Source of the DNA: Arion vulgaris
Taxonomy: Eukaryota; Mollusca; Gastropoda; Stylommatophora; Arionidae
DNA length: 64,000 nucleotides
NCBI GenBank assembly: GCA_020796225.1
Contig: CM036756.1
Coordinates: 59,798,616-59,862,615 of the forward strand
Direction: 5' to 3'
Shown here piece after piece: positions 21,236-31,140 of this stretch. Each line of letters starts with the position of its first letter. Position 1 is the first letter of the stretch. Under the pieces are notes generated by a model that saw only the letters and a program-made list of their open reading frames with translations, did no database searches and was not told the origin of the DNA. Made by a program: the position numbers and the translations under genes.

Positions 21236-21804
21236 TACAAACAGTCAAGATACATGAAGGTACAAGATAAATGAAGGTACTTTATCACAAGTCAATCGAA
21301 TATGAAAGAATAAATTAATAACCGGTGACGATAAGAGTACTTTAAGATAATTTGTTAGCTTAGTTGGTATTTAAACAAATCACGAAACAGTCTACGGCAC
21401 ATGGCCAAATGGAACAGACAAACGGGCGCAGACTGCAGAACTAGGTAGTTAATGTGATAAATACGCAAGATATGAGCTCAACAGATGACTGGCTGTTTAC
21501 ACAATTTCAAGATTGAGACAGCACTTCACATCTGATCAACAGATCAATATAAAGAATATATATCATGACTGGTGCCAGAACATAAGTTCAAATAAAGATA
21601 AAAATCTCTGATACGGAACTAGACATGAGACTTGAGTAATCAGTCCTTTTCATGGTCTGGACACTTCTCAGCGCCAGAACAAGTATGGCATAATTAAGTC
21701 TTCTACAAGGGCAATTTTCGGAAAACTGCGTTTCATGGAATATTCACACAACCTTGTCTGGCTCTAGTCTCTGAACACGTTACTGACTGTTTGCAAAATT
21801 CATA

Positions 21805-21960
21805 TGGAGTCTCTATAGTGAAGTTGTTAAGGCGTTTGCCTGTCGTTGTGAAGGTTGTGAGTTCGAATCCAGATGGAGTCACATTTGCATTATATGCCGA
21901 CAGAGACGGAGCCATACGGGTAAAAATGAAGTGCAATGAAATACATTTTTCCACCTTAGA
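21805..21960 (+). mobile_element. SINE-F copy
   Basis: The tRNA-like module with B-box GAGTTCGAATCC is followed by a body containing GACAGAGACGGAGCCATACG. Its inverted partner lies 600 bp to the left. Confidence 0.65.
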
Positions 21961-21999
21961 CCAAGTTTTAAAAGATTCATACGCTAATTTACTACCCAA

Positions 22000-22165
22000 C
22001 AGTGGCGACTCGTTCTCATTTTTGTTGGTGGGGCTAGACACACATTTTCGGAAAAATCCTGGTTTTGGGTAAAGTTATATTTTAATTTATAAAATAATAA
22101 ATACACGTTGCGCATTATTTTTGTTGGGGCCCTCCCCACTGGCCCTAAATGACGAGCCGCCACTG
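22000..22165. mobile_element. hAT-like MITE
   Basis: 166 bp from CAGTGGCGACTCGTTC to ATGACGAGCCGCCACTG. The ends are inverted repeats (CAGTGGCGRCTCGT). Flanks CTACCCAA (21,992-21,999) and CTATCCAA (22,166-22,173) match 7/8, as expected for a hAT 8-bp duplication. Non-coding. Confidence 0.85.
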
Positions 22166-22249
22166 CTATCCAATATAGCGCAACATTATAAACAATCCGT
22201 AACATGAATATTCTTTTGTTCTTCGAACGCCCCCTATCGCCCACTCGTT

Positions 22250-22475
22250 AACCCCTCTTTGTGATCTGTATGTGATCCGAGCCTAAAAGCGATCCTACTC
22301 TGTGCTAGTTATGCGCCTACAAGTAGGGCAGCACATCCAAGTTCTGCGACAATTTTTATTTACTAGGGTTAGCTTCTATAGGCTCCTACCTCAGTCGCCT
22401 TCTGCGACATGCATTGTATTTCGCATGTTACTATTCTTTACTCTCCTTGCAAAACCTGGCAACATACGAGCGATG
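22250..22475 (-). mobile_element. SINE-C copy
   Basis: Reverse-complement order of SINE-C: GTTAACCCCTCTTTGTGATC, TTATGCGCCTACAAGTAGG, TTTTTATTTACTAGGGTTAG and GTCGCCTTCTGCGACATGC. Confidence 0.75.
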
Positions 22476-22754
22476 TCTATTCTCAAATACTAAGGTCACA
22501 CACACACAGGTAAAATGTCAATACATTAAGATATTTAAAAAATAACTTCTACCATAGGTAGAAATAACGTGGATAATCTTAGTGCTGCCTTGATTCCCTC
22601 ACCAAACAAAGAAACAACAATCTTACATATCAGAACGAAAGTCTGTAGAAAATTAAACCTCGTAGTATTGTTCTATTCATTTAAAGTGTAAACATGTATC
22701 ATAGCTGGAAAACTATTTTGTCTTAAGATGAATGTACAATTACCTCACAAAATA

Positions 22755-23580
22755 TCTTTTAAAGAGAATCATAATTTGAAAAATGTTTATCTAAAGGAAT
22801 CATAACTTGAAAAATGTTTATATCAAGCTATAATAATTGGAAAAATGTTTATCTAAAAGTATCATACTTGGAAAATTTTTTATCTAAAAATATCATAACT
22901 TGAAAAATGTTTATCTAAAAGTAACATAATTTGAAAAATACTTGTTTAAAAGTATCCTAATTTGAATAAATACACGTCTAAAAGTAAATTAATTTGAAAA
23001 ATTCTCGTCTAAATGTATCATAAATTGAAAAATACGTATTTAAAAGAATAATTTGGCAAGTATTTGTTTGAAAGTATCATATTTTGGAAAGTATTTGTCT
23101 AAAAGTATCATCATTTTACAAAATACTTGTCTAAAAGTATCATAATTTGACAAAATACTTTAGTTCCATAAAAGTATCATAATTTGACAAAATACTTATC
23201 TAAAAGTATCATAATTTGACAAAATACTTATCTAAAAGTATCATAATTTGACAAAATACTTGCCTAAAAGTATCATAATTTGACAAAATACTTGCCTAAA
23301 AGTATCATAATTTGACAAAATACTTATCTAAAAGTATCATAATTTGACAAAATACTTGCCTAAAAGTATCATAATTTGACAAAATACTTATCTAAAAGTA
23401 TCATAATTTGACAAAATACTTATCAAAAAGTATCAAAGTTTGACAAATAATAGTCTAAAAGTATCATAATTTGACAAGATACTTGTCTAACAGTATCATA
23501 ATTTGACAAAATACTTGCCTAAAAGTATCATAATTTGGCAAGTATTTGTCTAAAATTATCATAGTTTGACAAATACTTGA
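22755..23580. repeat. 32-bp minisatellite, about 25 units
   Basis: AAAAGTATCATAATTTGACA then AAATACTTATCT. Units are diverged at the left (22,755-23,090, with 'gaaaaatgtttatct') and nearly perfect between 23,170 and 23,420, the usual pattern of an array homogenising internally. Confidence 0.95.
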
Positions 23581-24042
23581 CCCTAAGACCTACTGAAAAC
23601 GGTATCAATTTGAAAACTCTGCAGTGCAATTGTCTTGTCTGAGAAATGTACGAGGGAAAAAAACACATTAACATCCAGGCATAAAACATCATGAAGACAT
23701 CATGAAAATGCAGAACAACAGGTCATCAGAACGTTGTAGGGTCTTCGTGTTTGCTAGAGCATCGCTATGGCTGCTTGACATCGGATCACGCAATTTATTG
23801 CAGTTTGTCTGATTACATTTCTTCATCTTGAGAAACCTTCTAATGGCTGCAACTGTTGATGTGGAAAGGACGTTGAGAATAAGGAAGGGGATCTACTTGA
23901 TGTTTGTAAATCAAGTAATGTTTATTTGGTTAGCAGCACAATTTTAAGAAATGTTGGAAAATAATATAGTTCTAGAAAATTCTCTGAGAGGGTCAAGCAA
24001 TTAAAGGAAAACAAAATTGCCAGAAGTGTAAACAACGTATAT

Positions 24043-24158
24043 GCACGCACGCACGAACGCCCGCAATTATGAACATACACACACGCAGGCATTCACTCAC
24101 GCACACGCACAGAAAGAAACATCCACATATACAAATAATAATAATAATAATAATTCCT
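24043..24158. repeat. Simple repeats: CACG/CACA-rich then (AAT)n
   Basis: CACGCACG and CACACGCAG phrases, then an AAT run at 24,133-24,154. Confidence 0.8.
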
Positions 24159-24167
24159 TTCCTACAG

Positions 24168-24542
24168 TTATACGTTACATAAGGCCTGCAAGTAATTTAT
24201 CCATACCGCTCTATCCTGGGCAACTCGCTCAATCTCCTCCATGGAACTGAGACCGATATTTCCTGCCTCTCTCAGCAAAGTTCGCTTCAGGGTCTCCTTA
24301 GGTCGACCTCTCTTTCTTGAACCCTTTGCATCCCACTTCAATACCTGCTTTGATATTCGTTGATCATTTCTCCTCAAGGTGTGCCCAACATATCTCCATC
24401 TTCTCTTTCTTATAACAGTTGTCACTAGTGGTTGACCAGACATGTCTCTGATTTCATCACTTCTCCTGAATTCGTTCCATTTTAGATTCATTATTTTGTT
24501 TATATTCATTATAAACATATACAAATACGCTTTTATATACAC
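24168..24542 (-). pseudogene. LINE-2 C-terminal region, best copy
   Basis: A continuous 124-codon minus-strand frame reads WNEFRRSDEIRDMSGQ, then RKRRWRYVGHTLRRND, KQVLKWDAKGSRKRGRPKET, then MEEIERVAQDRAVW and a terminal ALCNV. The xWxGHxLRR and GxRxRGRPxxT motifs mark the C-terminus of animal non-LTR retrotransposon reverse transcriptase proteins. The upstream catalytic core is absent, so this is a 5'-truncated copy. Its antisense sequence is the source of the 72-bp satellite at 31,140. Confidence 0.85.
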
Positions 24543-24819
24543 ATAGAACGCATAGCATACTCAAATATATGTATACGTGAAGTGTTAGTATTATGTTATG
24601 GATCAGGTAACCATATCAGATGTTTACCTTGTACGGGCAATAAGCTTCATAGCTTTGATGGTTAGTAGACACATGTATAAACGCAATACACATGCCTACA
24701 CAATTATACTCTATCATATAAACCACACACAATTACACACTCCCATACGCATACGTAGTCATACTTACATAGTTACACGCACGCAAGGGGAATCTGAAAA
24801 TGGCTATGGGTCGGGCATA

Positions 24820-25050
24820 CCCTACGCAAGACACAGTCGAATGTCACTAGACAAGCACTTGAGTAGAACCCGCAAGGAAAACGAAAAAGAGGACGCTTTA
24901 AATAGACCAGGAGACGAAGTCCTCTTGAGGAACGGAAGAGTTCTCGACTATCTTGGGAGACCATAAAGAGAACCGCCAGATACCGAGAAGAGTGGCAAAC
25001 AATTGTTAAGGCCCTATGTTCCATGTGGAGCGGAGAGGAATAAGTCAAGC
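24820..25050 (+). pseudogene. LINE-5 C-terminal fragment
   Basis: Plus-strand frame TRQALE-stop-NPQGKRKRG, then SRLSWETIKRTARYREEWQT and IVKALCSMWSGEE-stop is the typical end of another LINE lineage (RQALEWNPQGxRxRGRPxxTW in relatives). The tryptophan codon of the conserved LEWNP is a TAG stop here, and a shift breaks the GRPK motif. Confidence 0.8.
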
Positions 25051-25364
25051 GGTTTCTTCTTTGCGACCTGAAGGATATTAGTTCAAATTCGAACCACTAA
25101 AACCAAGTTTTTACATGTTGTCATTTACAAAAGCATTTTTCTTGTTGCGGGTTCTAAGAAAACATATTACACGTCTCGTTTTCTTATCTTATCTTATCTT
25201 AACCACATTTGCCGTGAAGCGCCATGGGGAGAGTTAGTTTTCTATCTGGTGCCAGGTGTGTTACCCTTGACGTTGCCAGCCCATGCTTTCACAGGGACTC
25301 TGAGATGTTATCTATCTATCGTGTTCTTAGCCTGCCTAGTGCTCTACGCCCTGAGTGTCGATTA
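25051..25364. other. No gene or clear repeat
   Basis: Contains a short (TTATC)n run around 25,185-25,203. Otherwise featureless. Confidence 0.45.
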
Positions 25365-25570
25365 TTGTAGGAACGTGATGGTAGTAAATGTGGCTCCATT
25401 CTCATTAGATGGCCGAACCACTTGATTCTTTGCTTCTCGATGTATTGTATGCATCGTATAGTACCAACGATGCTTCTGACATTCTCTTTTGTTAAGCATC
25501 AATTTATTATTGAATGTATCGAAATGTGTAGAGTTTAAACCTCTACTGTATAAATGCATATACTGCATTC
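25365..25570 (-). pseudogene. Possible LINE C-terminal remnant
   Basis: The minus-strand frame ends with TIHREAKNQVVRPSNENGA, similar in layout to the 'IxKQRIKWFGHLxRxxN' segment of LINE C-termini (see 48,215 and 43,530), but too diverged for certainty. Confidence 0.35.
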
Positions 25571-26202
25571 TATGAAGAAGAAGTGGACATAAATAACATT
25601 AATTAACTCAATCATGACAGTAACTACATCAATAGTCTGACTGCAGTCAAAGACTTTTATCCATGCTTGATATCACAGTGACTGAATGAGTATGCACAAG
25701 ACGATTGAAATAGCTGGGCTCAAACACAATGAATGGGGTCGTTGAAGGAGTTTAGGCTGACATATATCACTTTTAGTTTTAGCAAGCATTTGTTAGGAAA
25801 ATGAACGCGCCAATAGGTGTGCATGTATGACTACTGTAAAAACGGGGCGAGGAATAGACCAGGATGATATTCTGAATTATTTAACGGAAAGAGGACGTGT
25901 ACATGACTCAGGCTATGGTGGTGAATCTACAACCCCAACCAGATGGTAAAATTCCAAGTACAATGGGGTGTAGTTAGACACAACCACTATACAGGAAGCC
26001 AAAAACGAATGGTAAACCAACATAAAACTGGTCGTTATAGTTGCCACAAGCCGAGAGACATACTGAGAAATAGATCAGAGCGCTTAAGGACTAATTGGTT
26101 CGATGTTCAGTGATGATGATCCACCGACTAAACTAAACTAAACTAAACATCAAGTAAACTTTATAAATTGTTTTGTGTCGATTTAATGTTTGAGACCGTG
26201 AG
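25571..26202. other. No gene or clear repeat
   Basis: AT-rich, with a small (ACTAA)n run at about 26,126-26,146. A stretch at 25,900-26,100 may be a decayed retroelement 3' end but I cannot assign it. Confidence 0.4.
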
Positions 26203-26742
26203 TCAGCTTGTGTGAACATTGAAACTGCTAGACCGGTTTGTCGGTTGGCTTGTTGTATTGTAAAAGTTAACACAGTCGATTTGATCGAACACTGCCTCGT
26301 CACCTTGAAACCTGGACACCTGTCGTCTATATCTAATATGTACATCATGTATTAATTTTATAAATTCCGATAGACAACAAGCTGAATATTCCTGTACTCG
26401 ACATTCGGAATAAAAAAAAAGTGATCCCCATAATGCACTGTCACATATACATTCCATTTGTGAGAATAATAATTTCGCATTGTTGTATAAATCTATGTAT
26501 TCCCAAAGTGGGTGGTACAGCCGACAGTGGGCGCTGAAGCCTTCTAGGGTGGCGATAGTGGGTTCAGAAGCATTTGGAAGGCGATTTTTCCTTGATTTTG
26601 CAGTTGAATAATCATTTAAAATTTGAATTCTGTATTTGAATTCATCATATGCCAGTCTTACATGATCCATTTTTCCATCAATTTTTATTTCATGTATATA
26701 ATCATTTACAAAATGATCATGTATAGCAGAAATATATATCAA
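26203..26742 (-). other. 179-codon open frame, unassigned, overlapping a hAT-like remnant
   Basis: The longest non-repetitive frame in the window (26,742 to 26,203, minus). Nothing in it matches a family I know. About a third of it (26,497-26,600) is read through sequence of the form TTCCCAAAGTGGGTGGTACA...GTGGGCGCTGAAGCCTTCTA, a phrase characteristic of hAT-type non-autonomous elements, so the frame is probably fortuitous there. Residues before that (DGKMDHVRLAYDEFKYRIQI) and after (CCLSEFIKLIHDVHIRYRRQ) look protein-like. No homologous copy or splice context is visible. Confidence 0.2.
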
Positions 26743-26766
26743 TTTTATATGTCAAAGGAAATTAGA

Positions 26767-26768
<2 letters not shown>

Positions 26769-26840
<72 letters not shown>
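26769..26840. repeat. (AT)n microsatellite
   Basis: About 34 AT units ending in ATGTATATGG. Confidence 0.97.
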
Positions 26841-26842
<2 letters not shown>

Positions 26843-26994
26843 GGGTGGGCGTTGGCAAACTGGTATAATGGGAGGTGTGTTAGAAAGTTTATGTCGTGCA
26901 AAGAGGGAGGTGGGACGAAATTGTTTGGGAATCTATGTATTGAAAGGGGCAAAGAAACTGGCAAAGAAAATATGAGTTGTAATATTTGTTTTTA

Positions 26995-27195
26995 TAATGA
27001 GCTATGTCCCATTGAGGGCAATGAACTCGTTTCTCGCTTCGAAGGTGCTCGGATCGTACCACGTGGGATGCAATCCAGAGTTTGTCTCCGAAATTCCTGT
27101 ACGAAATGTAGGTTAGATTGAGTTCCTAGTCTTACAGGAGACGGACGATAAAACGTAGGTCCAGTGCTCAAACTGAGTACGGAAACAGTAGGAGT
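26995..27195 (+). mobile_element. SINE-D copy
   Basis: Contains ACTCGTTTCTCGCTTC, GAGTTCCTAGTCTTACAGG and AGACGGACGATAAAACGTAG, in the order of the family. Confidence 0.7.
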
Positions 27196-27404
27196 TGAAC
27201 ATCGATAGGAGTGAGCTACAAATATAGATCTGTAGGTAAACATCAATCTGTGATAGAAAAAAAAGATAGATAATAGATATATAGACATCATATATAAATA
27301 GACATATAGACAATTAAACACGATAGTCAAATATACACATATATGAGAAGACATATATACTTATTTAGAAAATAGGCAGGCAGAAAGATATACCTATAGA
27401 TAGA

Positions 27405-28034
<630 letters not shown>

Positions 28035-28194
28035 TGACACATGACAGATAGAGGTAGACAGATAGACACATAGAAGACAGACAGACAGACAAGACATCAT
28101 AAGATAAACAGACAACCATCAATCTACGATGAAAAGGTTCATAAAACAAATAATAATGATAGACATACACGTTTACATCCTCTGAAAACACACG

Positions 28195-28305
28195 ATATCA
28201 AACATCAATATCAATTCTGGATGACCGTATCCTTGGTGCACTTTGAAAACAGATTTCGTCCCAAAAATAATATATTTATCTGTAACTATAGCAACGTAAG
28301 AGCGC
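28195..28305 (-). repeat. Dispersed repeat R2, copy 1
   Basis: GGATGACCGTATCCTTGGTG and CACTTTGAAAACAGATTTCG are, in reverse complement, repeated at 46,290-46,410 (AAAGTGTACCAAGGATATCA; GGTCATCCAGAATTGATTTT). Confidence 0.65.
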
Positions 28306-28559
28306 TATTCATGCCACCAAAAATGTGAAACTTCAGAAAGAGCGTTCCATGTACATGCCCATATACAAAAAAAACCCACCACATTCGAGATGTTTTCGAT
28401 AGAAGAGTTCTTTGCATACAAAAACTGTACTCCTATATGTTCAATCGATTGCACATGTTCAACATAAGAGGTGAATGCTCGCTTCTTCATAAACAAGTAT
28501 GTTTCAGCACTTCAAAACCTACCAGATGTTTCAAACGTGCAAATAACATGTTTGAATGG

Positions 28560-28940
28560 GTTTATGTGTCTGGGTTATTGATGGTCACAAAGATGTGGTT
28601 TTACAGAAGAATGCTGACAATTCCATGGACAGCGAAGAGAAGAAAAGATGAAGTTTTAAAACAGGCCAGCACACACAGAAAGTTTATCAAAAGAATAAAA
28701 AATCAGACAATCAAGGTTCTTCAGGCATATAATATTAAGAGAAGGTTTAGAACATTTGATAACAACATTTAAAATTCTGGGAAGGAGAGATCAGCAAAGA
28801 CATAAGGAGAAAATGTTGGATGATCTGACATCCTGGTTTCTACAAAATATCGACATCAGAAATGATTAACTATATAAAGGAGAAAAAATTTTGTGGAGAG
28901 ACATGATCGTCTACGGCGGCAGGCATGGCACCTGAATAAT
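28560..28940 (+). pseudogene. LINE-1-type C-terminal fragment, well preserved
   Basis: Translation gives TKMWFYRRMLTIPWTAKRR, then KRIKNQTIKVLQAYNIKRR, then (shifted) IKILGRRDQQRHKEKMLDDL, TSWF and finally MIVYGGRHGT-like residues. It corresponds to the xMWxYRRMLRIPWT...GHIMRR...DDLTSW pattern of animal non-LTR retrotransposon C-termini; here GHIMRR has decayed. It ends at AGGCATGGCACCTGA like the 436-692 copy. Confidence 0.8.
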
Positions 28941-29003
28941 TAACTGATTAATGGTGGAAATCTTTTTTGATTTCGTTGATATCAAAAAAATTATCCCCTG
29001 AAG

Positions 29004-29085
29004 GTAGCTGTGGTTAAGTGGTTAATTAAGCCGTTGTCTTGCGTTACAAAGGTCGTCGGTTTGAATACGGCTTCGTCATTCTATT
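29004..29085 (+). mobile_element. tRNA-related SINE head
   Basis: GTAGCTGTGGTTAAGTGGTT then GGTCGTCGGTTTGAATACGG: A-box-like and B-box-like (GGTTTGAATAC) elements about 40 nt apart. No complete cloverleaf. Confidence 0.5.
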
Positions 29086-29211
29086 AACAGTGCATTTTGT
29101 CAAATATCCAAAAGATTATTGCCGAAGAGCTACGGAGTTCGCGCTTTCGGCAATACTCTTATAAGGTGTCGTGCTAGTTCATATGGTTCAAAATCTCGGT
29201 GCTATTAAGTC

Positions 29212-30411
29212 AATCTTTCGTCTATAGATTCTTCAAGTTAACTACTCTGTGATCTGTATGTTCTTTCGTCTATAGATTCTTCAAGTTAACCACTCTGTGA
29301 TCTGTATGTTCTTTCGTCTATAGATTCTTCAAGTTAACCACTCTGTGATCTGTATGTTCTTTCGTCTATAGATTCTTCAAGTTAACCACTCTGTGATCTG
29401 TATGTTCTTTCGTCTATAGATTCTTCAAGTTAACTACTCTGTGATCTGTATGTTCTTTCGTCTATAGATTCTTCAAGTTAACCACTCTGTGATCTGTATG
29501 TTCTTTCGTCTATAGATTCTTCAAGTTAACCACTCTGTGATCTGTATGTTCTTTCGTCTATAGATTCTTCAAGTTAACCACTCTGTGATCTGTATGTTCT
29601 TTCGTCTATAGATTCTTCAAGTTAACTACTCTGTGATCTGTATGTTCTTTCGTCTATAGATTCTTCAAGTTAACCACTCTGTGATCTGTATGTTCTTTCG
29701 TCTATAGATTCTTCAAGTTAACTACTCTGTGATCTGTATGTTCTTTCGTCTATAGATTCTTCAAGTTAACTACTCTGTGATCTGTATGTTCTTTCGTCTA
29801 TAGATTCTTCAAGTTAACCACTCTGTGATCTGTATGTTCTTTCGTCTATAGATTCTTCAAGTTAACCACTCTGTGATTTGTATGTTCTTTCGTCTATAGA
29901 TTCTTCAAGTTAACCACTCTGTGATCTGTATGTTCTTTCGTCTATAGATTCTTCAAGTTAACCACTCTGTGATTTGTATGTTCTTTCGTCTATAGATTCT
30001 TCAAGTTAACCACTCTGTGATCTGTATGTTCTTTCGTCTATAGATTCTTCAAGTTAACCACTCTGTGATCTGTATGTTCTTTCGTCTATAGATTCTTCAA
30101 GTTAACCACTCTGTGATCTGTATGTTCTTTCCTCTATAGATTCTTCAAGTTAACCACTCTGTGATCTGTATGTTCTTTCCTCTATAGATTCTTCAAGTTA
30201 ACCACTCTGTGATCTGTATGTTTTTTTCATCTATAGATTCTTCAAGTTAACCACTCTGTGATCTGTATGTTCTTTCCTCTATAGATTCTTCAAGTTAACC
30301 ACTCTGTGATCTGTATGTTCTTTCGTCTAAAGATTCTTCAAGTTAACCACTCTGTGATCTGTATGTTCTTTCGTCTAAAGATTCTTCAAGTTAACCACTC
30401 TGTGATCTGTG
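29212..30411. repeat. 48-bp minisatellite, about 25 units, SINE-derived
   Basis: Unit GTTCTTTCGTCTATAGATTC, then TTCAAGTTAACCACTCTGTG, then ATCTGTAT. Point variants (AACTACTC, TTTCCTC, GATTTG, CTAAAG) are scattered, with the last units at the 3' end carrying CTAAAG and TTTCCTC. The second half, GTTAACCACTCTGTGATCTG, is the terminal segment of SINE-C on the minus strand (compare 35,800 and 49,500: TTAACCACTCTGTGTGATTT). Confidence 0.95.
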
Positions 30412-30659
30412 TAGTCTGTGCCTGGAAAGTGAGTACATTGAGTCGTGAGAACATCATTGATTTCATGTCGAACCTGTGGGGTGATTGATTGAACCATCAT
30501 CACTGCACTTTGGTGAGTAACCATGTGTGATCTGATCTCTTTCTTACACAGTAATATCGCAGCTGCAGTGCACGAACTCCTTTGCACCGGCGAGGGTGCC
30601 CGATGTAGTTTTAAAGATGGTGAAGATATTGTTGCAGGAATTTTATTTTAAATATTTTT

Positions 30660-30960
30660 TTAAAGAATTTTCCCAGGCAGCGGCTTTCCAGCCTGTTCTT
30701 CTCGATTTTGAACTGCCAATGATTCTTTTATGTGCTCAAATTGAACACGGAACATACGTTTTTAACGTCCGTCTCCTATAGGACTAGGAACTTGATCTCA
30801 CCTACACTGAGACCAGGAATCTCTGGAAAAATATTCAGATGGCTCTCCGAGGACTTTCCTGGTACTTTGGCACGTTAGACGAGCATCTAACATTTGCGCT
30901 ACAGAGACTCCGAAGTGCTGAGTTTTACCTAAGTCATAACGCGTTGTAGCTAAGTCAGGG
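30660..30960 (-). mobile_element. SINE-D copy
   Basis: Minus-strand order: tRNA-like head (CTTCGGAGTCTCTGTAGCGC), TCAGTGTAGGTGAGATCAAG, CCTATAGGAGACGGACG, GTTCAATTTGAGCACA, and the end GCAGTTCAAAATCGAGAAGA. It contains the unamplified ancestor of the 15,546-15,730 array unit. Confidence 0.7.
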
Positions 30961-31004
30961 TTATACGCAGCGGTATATATATATTTCACCTACCGTCATA
31001 ACTT

Positions 31005-31140
31005 ACATAGGACCTGCAAGTAATTTCTCCATACCGCTCTGTCCTGACCAGATCGTTCAATCTCAACAATGGAATTGAGCCCGATATTTCCGTCCTCTTT
31101 AAGTAAAGTTCATTTTAAGGTTTCCCCTAGTACATCTTCT
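31005..31140 (-). pseudogene. LINE-2 3' end, adjoining the 72-bp satellite
   Basis: ACATAGGACCTGCAAGTAAT then TCTCCATACCGCTCTGTCCT repeats the right-hand part of LINE-2 at 24,180-24,300 on the same strand. The next 50 bp (ACATCTTCTATTTCTTGAAC) are the first unit of the satellite. Confidence 0.8.

Noticed and set aside
21805..21890. Functional tRNA gene
   Set aside because: A- and B-box-like motifs are present here and at several other sites, but no complete cloverleaf with acceptor stem can be drawn, and each is followed by a shared SINE body or lies in a repeated family.
24820..25050. Independent gene at 24,598-24,966
   Set aside because: The called frame is a shadow; the true signal in another frame is a LINE C-terminus.
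29212..30411. CRISPR-like array (48-bp regular repeats)
   Set aside because: Units are contiguous with no unique spacers, and the context is animal DNA full of SINEs. It is a minisatellite. The same holds for the 28-bp and 32-bp arrays.
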